Shown here: piece after piece, positions 1 to 13,300 of the stretch
Layout of the letters: each line of letters begins with the position of its first letter
How positions within the stretch are numbered: position 1 is the stretch's first letter
NCBI GenBank assembly: GCA_020205615.1
Contig: CM035167.1
Coordinates: forward strand, 134,802,568 to 134,866,567
Direction of reading: 5' to 3'
Length of the DNA: 64,000 nucleotides
From: Panax quinquefolius
Taxonomy: Eukaryota > Streptophyta > Magnoliopsida > Apiales > Araliaceae
Notes under the pieces: model-generated
The model's input: the letters and a program-made list of their open reading frames with translations, nothing else
Told to the model about the DNA's origin: nothing
The model's database searches: none
Made by a program: the position numbers and the translations under genes

Positions 1-3000
1 GGCCGAGGAATTGGAATCTGATCGCCCTAGGAATTCCGGGGAGGTCTGGGAAGTCGTGCCGTCTTCGGTGGTGTAATCAGCTGGACCCTTGTGTTAAGCA
101 CAAGCCCTTTACTGGTAACTAACCCAATAAATTGGAGCCATTTTTTCTTGTTTGCTCTTTTGAATTTTGTTAAGGCCATTGCTGTTCTGATCTTGATTTT
201 TATTTTATTTTGTTTTTAGATAGAGGTTTTGTGAGGGTTTTTGCTAATGGAAGTGTTGCTAAGTTTTCTAGGTTGTCTAAGACTTTAATTTTTTTTTTTC
301 TTTCTAGCTGATGTTGTTAATATATTTCTTTGTTTGTAAGAGTAGTTGGGGTTTAGGTGACAATGTGACATTCAGTTTGTCTAGTACGGACTCTCTGGTT
401 GTTGATCTTTCCCATTTGAATGCCCTGTGATTATTTTCACATGTTTGTTTTTGGTGTTTTGTTTATGCACTCTCCCCTCCCCACACTCTCTATTATCCCC
501 ATTGTATGTTTGTTAACAAGGCTGAGTGGGTTTCCTGCATATCCGCCCCGTCCCGCCCCTGAACTTTCCTTTACTTTTGGCTTATCATGTTTGGTTTTTT
601 TTTATCTGAATGGCTATGTTTAAGGTGATTTTAATTTGTCATTGGAGAAACAGAAGGGAAGCTTAAGATATCATATATAAATGACATTTTCAAGGACCTT
701 CAAAATTAATTCTTTTTTGATAACTTGATCCATCAGGGATTTTTATGTTCTTGCTGTCTTTAGAATTGGTAATCGAAAAATGTACATTATGGCACTGTTT
801 CATTTCACCCATTCATCTCTCATGAGTTGTCCTATTTATGCTTTTATGTTACTTTCTTTCCAGTAGTTTGTCTTAGTGGGAATCAGTGTTCTAAAAGGCG
901 GCCGCTGCGCCTAGGCGCTAGGCCCCCCTCTGCCGTCTCGCCTAGGCCAAAAAATCCCTTCAGCAAATTAGGCGGGGCTTAGGCGGGCAGGCTAGGCAGG
1001 GCCTAGGTGGAGATTTTTTTTTTAATAATTACCCAAACCACCAGATCTTGATATATTTACTTTTCTAATGATTTACCATATTCATAATGCATGTTGTAGC
1101 ATATCAAATCTGTGACGCCCCCAAAATTAGGTATACATCACCCATCTTGGGTCGTCAGATACATGGTACAGAATTCAAATACAACTTACTAATACAACTG
1201 TAGGTACAATAATACGACAAACATAAAGCGTGAGTTTGAATACAAATATTATCTACTAGAGATTATACAAACTCAAAAGGAGTCCTCATTACAATTATTA
1301 TCACACTATTTCACAGAATAGTGAGGACTACTAATGCTATCTTCCGGACCATTACTCCGCTTCGACTCGTCTTCGTCCATTTATATTCTCATTCCTCAAG
1401 AGAACGATTGAAAGAAAGGTGAGCTCAACTAGGCCGAAGAAGAAATATTATGACTAAGATAATGCGAGAATAAATTATCATTAGTCTCCAACAATGTTAA
1501 ACCGATAAAATATAATGACATCAAGTTTAAGCTGCTGTATGAATTGAACAAGCAATCCATTAAAAGAGTCGAGTAGAAAATAAAATCTACTATCTTTTAT
1601 GATTTAAAAGGTTTTTCATCATTATTATCACGAGACTCAAATTAATAAATATTCTACATCATCGAATCACCCTGCGCACTACTACGAGGATATTCTTTAG
1701 TATCACGACCACAATTATCCATGCACTACGAGCCAAGAATATTTGTGTATTCATTAATGGTCATTATCATGCCAACAATTTGTCCCATCAATGCACTACT
1801 GGGCCAATGAGAACTTTTACCACATCATTTTGTAACATTACGGCCATGATTACACCGAATAATCCTTGGTTATAATCATACCAAGTCCATCTACGCACTA
1901 CTGAAGCCACGAGATGACTTTCAACAAAATATAAACATGAGGATGATGACAATGATATAAGAATTCAATAAAACAAGTTCAAGAATTATTTTATCCAGAA
2001 TTATTAACGCCCAAATTGTCAACATGATAATCTTTGTTTTGTAGAGTAAAATTCAAGAATGATCGGAAGAATATTTTCATGAAAAGATATCTTTGGATGA
2101 AGCCGCAAATATCGAGGATATTCTACTAATTTCATGGAGTATAAGTGAAACTTTAACCAATTGAGTATAATAAAGAATGGAATAACAAAAGAAATCACCA
2201 TGTATGCGGTACTTCATGTATGCGGAGTTATTCCAGCAGAATAATAATAACGAAACCAAAGTCGAGGCAAAATTTGCAACCGCAAGCGGGATGTTCCAAC
2301 AGAATAATAAAGCGGAACCAGTCCGGTGTAAAACACATGAGCAGGATGTTCCAATGAATAATAATAAGAGCGGAACCGGTCCGTGTAAAACACATGATGA
2401 GGATGTTCCAACGGAATAATAATAAAGAGCGGAACCATGTCCTGTAAAACACACGCATGAGGATGTTCCAATGAATAATAGAAGAATGTCACCAAGTATA
2501 GGGGGTAGATCAGCGTATACAAAAGTTATTCTAACAGAATAATAAGAATTGGAATAACAACAGTTCTCTTCATGAATAAGAAAGAATAACACTCCTTACA
2601 GTACAACAAATAATATTCCCTACCTTAAGAAGAAAATCTTTGGATATATAAGTAGTGAAGTAGCGAAATACTTTCTTCTTTTTCTCTCTATAGTTTATCT
2701 CTCTAGAGTTTTAGTGAATTCGTAAGAAAATAATGAATGAATGAGCTTCTATTTATAGAAAAATGGAATGCATAGTAACTAACTCAGCTTAAGCAATCGA
2801 GATTGATTTACTTTAATCGACGGTCCATATTTAAAGCAAAATAAAATATAATATATTCTATTTATAATTTAATAAAACGAATAACTTTATAAAAGATTTT
2901 ACTATGCAAAACCTTATGCAGTACTTATGCAAAACACTTATGCATAATAAAATATAATATATTCTAATTATTGCCTACAATAAAATGAGATAGCTTTATA

Positions 3001-6000
3001 AAAGTATTACATTTTTATATAAAAAGATTTTACTATACAAAACACTATGCGTACACTATGCAACACTATGCATAATAGAATAGAATATATTCTATTTATA
3101 GAATAACTTTATAAAAGTATACATTTTTTATATAAAAGATTTTTCGTATTATTACATTAATAATACCAACAAAACCGAGTGACTTATCACTTAAGCATCA
3201 ATAATTAATCCGTGTGCTACTATGCAACCACGCCAGACATCGTAGCATTTCTTTAACTTTAACCCGGTGTTTCAACAGATTAACGGTAAAACTTCCGCCG
3301 TTATTTTCATAAAGTATTTTTGTCGTTTTCTCAATCAAACAATAATTCCGTTAATAGGGGTCTACCAATGATTGTGCGTTGTACTAATATTTTACGTTAA
3401 AACGAATATTCCCCACCAATCGAATATTATATAACAACTTGTGTACTTTGCAAAATTTATAAATATTACCCACAACTATTATATCAATTTCACTCCATAA
3501 TATTCAAAAATAATATTTATAGAAAATTCATCTTTATTCAAAAAAGTTGGGGTTTTACAAAATCACAGCAAGAAGTGAACAAGATCAAGTCAAAATGGAT
3601 AATTTTATTATAGTTGTAATTTTTTGAACTTGTACCAACTTCAAATTATATAAATGATGATACATTTGTAATATTTAGTTTAAATCAATATAATTCTTAA
3701 ATTAATGTTTAGTTTCTTAAGTTTTAATATTGAATTGAATTCTTGAAATTTTAAATTTTATTATTTAATAACAATATTGTTTATGAATAAAACTAATACG
3801 TTAAAGATTTGTGTTTGAACTTTAAGCAAAAGTCTTTATTATAGATTGTTTTGCTTTTTATTATTGTTTTGTTTGGATAAATGTAAGATAAAATATTAAA
3901 ATTGGCTTAAAAAACATAATCCCGCCCTAGGCGCTAGGCCCCACCCGGCCGCCCGCCTCCCGCCTAGCGCCTTTTAGAACATTGAGTGGAATGATAAAGA
4001 AGGAGCTGACTAGAGCTAGACTGCAAGTCTAAAAAAGTTCCTGGCTCACAGTCGGCTTTCATTTCCACTGCAATATCCAACAGCAACCTTTTCAAAACCT
4101 CATTAAAAATTGAGCATAGTAGCATTTGATGTTGTGTTATAGGTTAGGACTTCAGTCTATAAGTTTAGAAATGTTTATCAAGGGAAACTTAGTTAAGTTA
4201 TCACGATTGTATGCATAAGGGTAGCCTTATATCCTGATGAATAGTTGTTAAATTAGTATATATGAATAATATCTCTTAATTTGTCATGGTCTCTATGTAG
4301 TAGTATCACAACCAACTTCAACTTCTGTGTTGGGACTTGGGAGCATAAAATCTCCTTTTGAGGTTACCTTGGTTCGTACAGAGAGCATTGATTAAACTAA
4401 TTAGACGTGCCTGATATGACTCTTGTTGGAAAATTTTCACTGGTGTGTTTGCAGCAGAGCTTGTATATATGAACGTCCTGTGTTTGATTACAGCAACACT
4501 TCAGGGAACTGGTAAGATAAGTCATATCTAAGAGGTGTAGGATATGTGCTGACTGTACTTCTTCAATATCCCTATATGTATGATTGTATATGTATAAGCG
4601 TGTGTATATATTGCGCTGCAATTCGACCGGATGTACTAACTGGAAATATCTATTTAATTAACCTATATACTGAAAATATGTTTTTACTCTGAAAACTTAC
4701 ATTGTACCTAATGTGATACTTCTAATGCTAACTGAAAGATTTACCAAGAGGTTGGTGTCAGTTTTTTTGACCGGGGTTCCTTTTTTTCAGTTATATGAAT
4801 ATCTTCCAATTCAGTTAGTGATGTAATGCTCTAATGCTTGAGAATAGAACTGTTTTAATTATTGGTCAACATGAATCCATTTTCTTCTTTGTATTTCTGT
4901 TTTGTGTGTATGTCAGTATGTGAATTTTCCGCTTAAATGGGGGTGGGGAATTGACAAATCTTATTTTCATTTATTCCTAATTACGTATTCTTTGATCTTT
5001 AGGTTTCTTCTTCTTCGTTTTTGTTCTTACTCTATTCTCTGTTTTGTGTTATCTTTGTTGTTAATGTTACCCCTGTAATCAGTTACACATTGCTTACATC
5101 AACGAGTGCTGTATCCATTTTTATGTTCCATTGTTTGTGTTATATATTGTGGTTGTATAAAATAGAACATAATTTCTCTGCAGATGAAGAGGATCAAATT
5201 ATTATTTCTGCCCAGACAATTCATGGAAACAAATGGGCATCAATTGCAAAACTCCTACCAGGTAGAACTGATAATGCAATAAAGAACCACTGGAATTCTA
5301 CATTGAGGCGAAGGTCTGTGGGTTGTAGCAGGTTTAAACCAGCATCTCACAACATGGTGGAAGATGGCAGCCTTGAGAGAACAAAGGTATCTGCAGAAGA
5401 AACCTTCTCATACAGAAGCCCCAATTCATTCAAGCTCCCAGATGTAACAGATGAAAGCATGACGCAAACATATGAGGATCATTGTGTTGCTGAGAAAGAC
5501 AATTCTACCCTTTTTCTTCCAGGAGCACATATTGGTGCGTTTAGCGTTTCTAACCCTCAAAATGGCTCAAAAGCTGGTTCTGTACTTTCGATGATAGTTC
5601 CAATACAGGGGCCTTTGCTCCAGGTCTCCAAACCAGATTTTGGAATCTGCAAAATTCTTAAAGGCGCTTCTGATGATTCTGTGGTTCCAGGGCAGTGTGG
5701 CTATGGTTGCTGTGCAGCTCCTAGCAAGGTCCGTTCTCGAAGCTCATTGCTGGGGCCCGAGTTTGTTGATTATGAGGAGCTTCCTTCCTTTTCAAGTCAT
5801 GAGTTGGCCGCCATAGCTTCTGATTTGAACAATATTTCCTGGATTAAAAGTGGCCTCGAGACTCTTAGTGCCAAGGCACTAGACAATGCCACTCTCTATA
5901 GGGTATCTCAAGGTGCTGCCGTGCAAAAGGGTAGTTCTGAGCAGAACATGAAAAATGATCACTATCACTTTGAGGAGTGCCGAAATAAGTTAATGGTCTT

Positions 6001-6055
6001 GAGGACAGATATGGTACCACCCTTTTCTATTGCTGGCTCAAAGTTGAAGGTTTGA
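1..6055 (+). CDS. R2R3-MYB transcription factor, AtMYB1/MYB25/MYB109-like (5' end outside window)
   Basis: DNA-binding transcription factor of the nucleus. Coding parts are 1-114 (reading frame from position 3) and 5184-6055, ending in TGA. The first exon reads [20 protein letters not shown] and then LRWCNQLDP, the second half of the R2 repeat; it ends ACTG|GTAACT. The second exon begins after CTGCAG, restores the frame as Asp, and supplies the R3 repeat with [20 protein letters not shown] and [10 protein letters not shown]. The NQL in R2 and the KPFT linker are typical of the AtMYB1/25/109 subgroup. About 240 residues of C-terminal region follow, with a motif [18 protein letters not shown] near residues 245-265 of the last exon. 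The open frame upstream of 5184 back to 5021 is intron, not coding. The intron (115-5183) is long because of transposon insertion. The family is certain; the exact orthologue and the regulated genes cannot be read from this. Confidence 0.93.
1111..3560 (-). mobile_element. Solo LTR of a Ty3/Gypsy chromovirus-type element (same subfamily as element B)
   Basis: In minus orientation the LTR runs from TGTAAAACCCCAAC at 3560 to GGGGGCGTCACA at 1111. It is flanked by a perfect 5-bp target duplication AAATC (1106-1110 and 3561-3565). The length is 2450 bp, the same as the 5' LTR of element B (32490-34939), and both share the tandem motif with CATTGGAACATCACATGCAT (here on the minus strand, about 2160-2560). 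A promoter-like TATAAATA lies on the minus strand at 2757-2750. No internal region or second LTR remains, so the structure is that left by LTR-LTR recombination. It splits the hAT element and must have arrived after it. Confidence 0.9.
2160..2560 (-). repeat. Tandem repeat inside the solo LTR, unit about 60 bp
   Basis: The stretch repeats a unit containing GATGTTCCAA plus an AATAATAATAA-type run and a GTAAAACACATG-type run, four to five times. The same array occurs on the + strand in both LTRs of element B (about 33430-33870 and 40430-40850). Short open frames across it are by-products of the repeat. Confidence 0.75.
3985..5183. other. Remainder of MYB intron, no feature
   Basis: AT-rich intron sequence with no recognisable coding or repeat feature. 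It ends in the acceptor TTTCTCTGCAG at 5173-5183. Confidence 0.6.
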
Positions 6056-6943
6056 GCCGAAACATAAGGGGTCTTCGAACTTTGTGTGTGTGTTATGACG
6101 AGAGCATTAACTTAGGTGCGGTGGCCATCTGCTTTAGTAAGTGGGAAATTTACTTGTAAAGAGATGAACAGATTAGTAAGTGGGAGATTTACTTATCAGT
6201 CTGCAATTGCTGGTGAAGAAATGAACAGATTTTGTTTCTACATGATGCAAGGCAACTTTTTGGTATAGTTATTAAATGATTATGATGTGGTAAATTATAG
6301 TTCACATTTACAATTCATTGCGTCTTCTGGTTTGAGTTTTACTAATTTATCTAGAGAAGAACAAGGAAAGATTTTGAGCCCAGCAACTCAGCAAGTAATG
6401 AGATTATGGACACCTGCAGCTTGCAGGGATAAAAATGAGTTGATTAATCGGCTGGCCTGGGGAAGTATAAATTCTTTGAAGGTGATGAGATTAACTGCAC
6501 AACTGATCCTCCAAGTTTTAGCTTTTTGCAAAGTTAACCCTAAACTTTTTTTTCCTCGCCCGGTCGCCCTTTTGAATAGTAATTATTAACGTTCAATCCC
6601 AACTAGTGATTCTTTAGCCTCTACCGTGGCCTCCTCCCAACCTCTTATCCTCCACAGCCGGATAACATCATCTCCTGTTCCGCAGTTCAATATTATTCAA
6701 AACAGCACTCATAATAACCCTACAAACCCAGATCAAGAAATGGAACAAATAAATACCCCATATTTAACAATATTATATGAAACTATCATTTTTGAGCGGG
6801 AGATTTTATATTTTTGGGAATTAAATTTAATATAAAGTATGGTGCAAATTGCAAAATACTCCAACAGTAAGAAATATAAATTTATTATTATTTTCACTTC
6901 AATAATTTTTTCTTAAAAAAAACCTGGTAGGCTGGAGGAGGTT
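6056..6943. other. MYB 3' region and intergenic spacer
   Basis: The first 200 bases or so are probably the 3' untranslated region of the MYB gene; GTAAGTGGGA(A/G)ATTTACTT occurs twice (about 6137 and 6175). An open frame of 100 codons at 6287-6589 has no recognisable domain and no clear relation to a known family; I do not call it a gene. Nothing else is visible. Confidence 0.5.
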
Positions 6944-7074
6944 ATGATCTACCACTTCCAAAATCTCTGCAAAAAGAGCTTGCGGTTTATCACTTTTCCA
7001 CCTACTTTATGATCTACCACCTCCAAAATCTCTCTGCAAAAAGAGCTTGCGGTTTATTATCACTTTTTCCACCT

Positions 7075-7076
<2 letters not shown>
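6944..7076. repeat. Direct tandem duplication, unit about 65 bp
   Basis: Two copies of a unit starting ATGATCTACCAC(T/C)TCC and ending near TTTCCACCTACTT, at 6944-7008 and 7009-7076. They differ by a few substitutions and small indels. The duplication lies upstream of the RING-variant gene. Confidence 0.85.

Positions 7077-7131
<55 letters not shown>
7077..7131. repeat. Compound microsatellite (CT)n(AT)n
   Basis: About 18 CT units followed by about 9 AT units, roughly 265 bp upstream of the start codon of the RING-variant gene. Pyrimidine tracts of this kind are common in plant promoters and leaders; a regulatory role here is only a possibility. Confidence 0.95.
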
Positions 7132-7397
7132 ATACTAATATTAGTCTAGACTCAGTAGTGTTATAGTCTATAGAGGGGTAATTTTTTACAGATCTTTTTG
7201 GAACTTTCTCTCTCTTCAAAATACTGTTCATGGGCTGACATCCAAGAGAGAAAATAAATCACATTTAGGCTGAGAGCCTTCATTGCTCTCCAACCTTAGG
7301 CGGGCATTCATGATCTTTCTCTCGCACTCTATTTACCTTTACATGAAGAAGATATTCTCCCTCTATATCTCAATATCTTATTCTATCTCTCCCTCTA

Positions 7398-10300
7398 ATG
7401 GCAATTTTAAACGATTCTCGTGTTGATCTACAAGACAAGAGTATTACTTTCCGCCACTCCACCGCCACCGCCACCGCCGCCGCAAGTGAAGGCAGCTCAC
7501 GCTCCTCTGATGCGGACGGACGGTCTTGGCACTCGCCGTTCGATTCAACCGCCGGCGGGTCCGACGGGCACAGGGAATCAAGCCTCTCTACTTCTGAGAT
7601 TGTGGGGGTTTCAGATAAGATGAGGGATTCCTCTGTTTCACAGTGTTCAGTAGAGTTGGTGGATCTGGAAGCTGGGGTCCCTGAAACCAAGCTACATTTG
7701 GCGAAATATGAAAGGGATTGTAGGATTTGTCATATGACTCTGGATGCATCTAATCAAGAATCTGGGGTACCCATTGAATTGGGTTGTTCTTGTAAAGATG
7801 ATTTGGCTGCTGCGCATAAACATTGTGCTGAGGCTTGGTTCAAGATTAAGGGCAACAAGTAAGTGTCCAACAAAGTTGAAAGTTTTTATTTTTATTTTTA
7901 TAAATGATTTTGGGGGTACCCATTTACTGGTTTATGTCAATTTTTTATATTCTGAATATACGCATTTGCTTATTCATGGAATTTCAGATTGTGATACAGA
8001 GTTAAATGTTTTTTTCCTAGGGTCTGGGTATGGTTAAAATGTGGAATTACTTCTGATCTTTAGGTTTTTCTGTTCCATTTTGAGCTGTCATATGAGTATT
8101 TTGGAATTGCTTAATTTAACATTTGCGTTGAGTATTGAGCTGAAAAGGATAGTTAATTATTGAGTGAATGCAGCCAAAAAGTGTTAGGTTCAATGAATGA
8201 CACTCAACAGTAAAGCTTTAGATGAGAATCAATTACTTTGATATGGAAAAGGAATAACTCAAAAAAGAAAGTGGTAAAGCAGGTGATATTAAATTAAAAG
8301 AATCAAACTGGGGAAAATATAAAACCAACAAGCAGTAATGCTCCTATGGCCAACGATGCTTGTTAGTTTCATAGGAATATGTGTACGCATCTTTCCTTTC
8401 TAGTTTCTTATTTTGCAAGTTGCCTTTGACTTCACTAAATGTATTGCTTTTCTTTGTTAATTTATACTGTATATGGCAGTTGCAGCTATTCCTCCGGAGT
8501 TGCATTGACTCAGTCATACTGATTCCTCGTTTCTTTTTGTTTGGGTGCAGTATTTCCTAGTGCAGGCATTTATTTAATTAAAAACTCCTCCATCTTCTGT
8601 TGCTATCATTTCATTTTCGTTTATAAAGAAAGGTGGTTTCAATGGGTCAACTTATTAGATTAATGTTCACTATGAGATAACCATAATCGAAGGATCAAAT
8701 TGTTTGAATGAGGACAATACTTCCACACAGTTCACATAGATATAGTAATAATAATTTCATCTGTCTGGCCTTATTTTAGCACGTGAGACGCGGAGAAGGA
8801 TTAGTAGATAATAGTAGGGGTGTTCATTTGGATCGGTTTTTTCGGTTTTCCGGTTTTCGAACCAAACCGAACCGGTCGGTTCGGTATAAAAAAGAACCGG
8901 TCCGGTTCGGTACAAAAAAACCGGTATATACCGGTTTTTCGGTACCGGTTTCGGTTCGGCGTTTTTATAGTTCGGTAAAAATCGAACCGGACCGGTATAT
9001 ACCGGTTTTCTAATTTTTTTTATTATTAATAATTTATTAAAATAATAATAATAAAATAATGATTATAATAATAAAAATAATAATAATATTAATAAAACTA
9101 ATAATAATAATAATAAAATAATGATTATAATAATAATAAAAAATAATATTAATAAAAAAATGATAATAATAATAAAATGATAATAATAATAATAATAAAA
9201 TAATAATAATAATAATAATTATATTAATTTTCGGTAAAAACCGGTACCGAACCGGTACCGCCGGTTCGGTATACCGGTTCAACCGGTTCCGGTATCGGTA
9301 TCAATATTTGGCCTATTTCGGTACCGGTTCGGTACCGGTCCGGTTCGGGCCGGTTTTTACCGGATGAACACCCCTAGATAATAGATATCTTTGAATTTCC
9401 AAAGTTTAGATGTCCATGCCACTTGTGAAGCTTTCAATTGATTCTGTTTAGTTTTCTCATTTTTGACAAGTGCTTCCGTGCTTTTATTGCTTCTATTATG
9501 TTAGATGGATCAAGTTTGTTGATATTTATTTAAAAGAGTTTTTCTTTGACTTGTAATAATATATGTGCAAACAACGTATCTAACTATCACTATGCATTTT
9601 TGGGGCTCTTCTTTTTTCTCTATTTTTTAAATTTGGGAAGCATATGCTTTTTGGTTAAACTGATTTGCTAGTTTTAATGCACCATAGGGCCCAGTTATTC
9701 TTGTTTCACACCTTTTGTTTTTAATTGATTTGTTAATTTCCATGATTTTTCTTCTTCAGCTATTAACTAGGTTCCTTGAATGGTTAAATGGCTATAATTA
9801 TTATCCTGTCAATGGTATATAGTTATTCTCAAAAAGTTTTTTTACGCCGCAAGTTAACAGTTGCTTGTTTAATACAAATTCTGCTTTGTGTCCAGCTACT
9901 GTATACTATATAAAGTTACACATTATAATTAATGAGTATCTTCTCTAATCAATTGTCCCTTTCCCATTTTATAGGGTTTCACTTGAAGTCTTGTTAAATT
10001 ACATACTAGCTTTTTGCTTGTGAAAGTAAATTTTATTGTGGACTTTAGAGCTGCTTTGTCTTTTCACTGTTCCTGTCCATGCTCTACTTACAACATTTAA
10101 GCTTAACTAGACACTCCCATGTAGGCCTGTCAATGCAGAGCAAATCATGCTTTGCTGCACTATGCTCCACCAAGTGTGATAATGGATCACTGATTTGATT
10201 TCTCATATAGTGTATCATTGATTTGCCCCATGATCCACTTGATCCAATAATACGGATCATGATCCAAATCAACCCATTTTAAAAAAATTATTTGTACAAT

Positions 10301-13300
10301 TATATTAATTTATAAAGTATTATTATTTATAAAATTATATTAAGCTATAAAATTTTTTCACTTAATCTCTCTAAAACTTATTACTTTCTCACTCTATTTT
10401 TTAAAAACTTTCTCTTACTAAATTTTTTTCACAGTATCTAACTAAAAAAATCAATATTTTCATCCTTCTCTCTCTATTTTTTAAATTCTCTCGCTCTCTA
10501 ATTTCATAAAAAAATTGTCAAAGCACTGAAGGCTAAAGCTGACACCACAGCAAGAATGTTTACTCTCTTTGCTACTCCCTCTTGACTTTGTCAACTTTTT
10601 CTAATATGCAGATTTGCAGTTCGGCTCACTAGAGAGTTAAACATTTACTCCCTTTCCCTTCCAAAGCTATATATACATACATTTATAAATAAATTATGAT
10701 ATTTTAAAAAAAGTAATCCATCCATTTCAAAATTAGAGATATAATTTGACTTTGAGGTCAAACAGCGACATACTAATTTTAAAATTGGTATGACTCGCAA
10801 AAATTTAGAATGAAATAAATTTTGTGATTAATAGTTTTTGTTATATATTATACAATTATAATAATTGTATTAACTACAATTAAATAAATTCACATAAATT
10901 AGAAGTTTAATATGTCGTTGTTTGACCTTAAAAGTCAAATTGTATCTATAATTTTGGAACAGAGGTAGTATTTTATAATAATATTACATAAAAATATAAT
11001 AGTAGTGACATGATAGTACTCTATTAATCTTTGAAGTTAATATATCTCTAATATTGGAATATAAAAAATGCATCTCTAATTTGAAAATATATTAGATTTT
11101 TGTTAGAATACACTCACAAATTGCATTTTATAATCTTGAAGTTAATTATAAGATACAAATAATAGAATTTATTTTAAGGAAATTATGAAAAATTACATAT
11201 CGTGAAAACAGTAAAACAATAACAACAGTAGAATTAACATTTGCTTTGGGTAAAACATTTGACCTCTATTTACTACTAAAGGGTTGTGCCTTGGTGAAGT
11301 ACTCTACATTCTAGAACACAACTTGAACAAGATCCATATGTATGTTATTCTGTATAAAAGATACAAATATTATTTTTATATTTAACAAAATAAAATTAAA
11401 ATTTTAAAATTGAGCAAATAGATTATTTTCACTTTCCCAAAGAAAAAAGAAAAGGTACTTCTCTGGATGAAACAACCCGGGTCAAATCTCAAGTCCAAAT
11501 CGAATCAAATCCATCAAAATAAGGCCTCAAACCACTAACCCAATAGTATCTTCTTAGGTCATCTTAGCCCACTACAAACACCCTCACTTAAAACACATAC
11601 GGTCTACAGATCTTTGCCTCTAGCCATTGTGGGATAATACCGGTTGACTTTGTGTCCCTACCTCCGGCAACCCAATCAGATAACCCGACTCGAGCTTTCG
11701 AGAGTCGGCTTTGATAATATATGAAATAACCCGGGTCAAATCTCGAGTCCGGAACAAATCTCGGGTTAAATCCCAAGTCCGAATCTAATCAAATCCATCA
11801 AAATATGGCCTCAAACCACTGACCCAATAATATTTTCTTGGGTTATCTTAGTCCACCACAGACTCACCCAAAAGGTCATGACTTGAAGATATTATTGGTA
11901 ATAACTTATTTTCTTATATGCAGACAAAATTTTCCCCTATCTTTCGATGTGGAACTGGGGTGTTACACTGGAGGTCAATGGTCCATGTTCTTTCTGTCCT
12001 TTGATGTATGGAACCAACAAAAGCGTCATGTAATATTATTATTTATTTTATTTGTAGATCAATGGGTCAAATCAAATCAAATTCATGATTTGGCTCATTT
12101 AAAATATTGATCCATTGGATCAAATTATCACAGATCAGTGAATAAATGAGCTGGAGTTTTGATCCAATAAATTATACTGAAGCTGATCAAATCAAGATCA
12201 AGATTTGGCTCATTGACAGCCCTACTCCCATGCATTTGGATGGAAAGATCAGTATGTAGAGTCTATGTTTTATCATTTGTAGAAGTTCTCTTTAATGGAT
12301 GTTGTAGACTAACTAGTTACTTTGTTCGCAAAGCCTTTGTTAGGTCCCTAAATTTAAACCCCAGCCGTGGTTAGGGTAAAACCGTAAAAACTACTTCTTG
12401 TGTAGTTAAACAAGGTGACAGAAACTGTTATAAGGGTGTACTTTTCATTGGTTTATTTTTCCCAGACTGAATGATTAGGAGCTAAGAACATGTTTGCCAA
12501 ACAACATCATTAGATGATAGTTGGCAAGAAAGAGGAGCTATTGTACAGAATGACAATGCCTTGAAAACTTCTCCAATGGATAAAAAAACAATAATCACAT
12601 CAGAAGTAACAATAACATTGTAACTTCCCATTTGCTAAAACATTCAGCCGAATTGAGACCTTTGTAATAGATGCACTTCATCTTTTTATCTGTTCAACTT
12701 TCTCTCTCCTCATTCAGATTTCAAACAACACAACACGACTTCTTTGTTACAAATAAAAATGGTCGATCTTTATATTGTTGGAATGCTCTAAATAATGGAT
12801 ATCCGTTAGTTTACTTAAATGGCAAAAAAATGTTGTCAAAATTCTGCTTAAAGAGAAAAGGAAAGAGAGAGGGTAGTGTAGGAGTCCTTTTATGTCGTTT
12901 GTTTAATGGATTGACTACTTTTATTATACAGAGAGAGAGAGTAACAGATTATACTATATGCTACAGTTACACTTTGTAGTGGAGCTATCTGCTACTAGCA
13001 GCCTACTATTAGTGGCGGATGACAATAAATCCAGGGAGGGCATTATCGTGAAAAGGGCATTCTATTATTAAAACTAGTGGACTCCACTACACTTTGTATT
13101 GAAGCTTTTAAAGTTTAAACCTAGCCATGATCTGTGTGAATGTCTATAGATGAGTTGGCTAAAAATGGCCTATGCTGGTATATATAAATAATTTTGAATA
13201 TGTAATTTCTTGAAGATTCAGGCTGAAATAAAGTTTGTTTCCACCCCTGTGCCTCCATCTCTGTTGTTCCACCTTTATGGATTACATCCTGATCCCAAAT

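Larger units (their letters stand above)
884..3984. mobile_element. Non-autonomous hAT-type element in MYB intron, split by a solo LTR
   Basis: The ends are CAGTGTTCTAAAAGGCG at 884 and its inverted partner ending at 3984 (read on the other strand CAATGTTCTAAAAGGCG), a 17-bp terminal inverted repeat with one mismatch. Inside each end lie GC-rich subterminal motifs of the form GCCTAGGCGCTAGGC. Flanks GTGGGAAT (876-883) and AGTGGAAT (3985-3992) look like an imperfect 8-bp target duplication with a one-base shift. Without the inserted LTR the element is about 650 bp and has no coding capacity. The class is inferred from the terminal sequence and duplication length. Confidence 0.75.
10122..12224. 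mobile_element. Non-autonomous hAT element (2.1 kb) in RINGv intron
   Basis: The left end TAGGCCTGTCAATG and the right end (on the other strand TAGGGCTGTCAATGAGCC) form inverted termini, and the element is flanked by a perfect 8-bp duplication CTCCCATG (10114-10121 and 12225-12232). The subterminal regions are full of GATC, TGATCCA and ATGGATCA words in both orientations, as is usual for hAT transposase-binding regions. There is no transposase. It holds a Stowaway-like MITE and a further dispersed repeat. Confidence 0.88.

Noticed and set aside
5021..5183. Extension of the MYB reading frame upstream of exon 2
   Set aside because: The frame is open by chance. The R3 repeat starts at 5184 after CTGCAG, and exon 1 (1-114) joins it in phase.
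6287..6589. 100-codon open frame after the MYB gene
   Set aside because: No domain, no clear promoter or splice context; not enough to call a gene.
9037..9282. Ile/Tyr-rich open frame on the minus strand
   Set aside because: It translates the AAT/ATA triplet tract of a hAT element.
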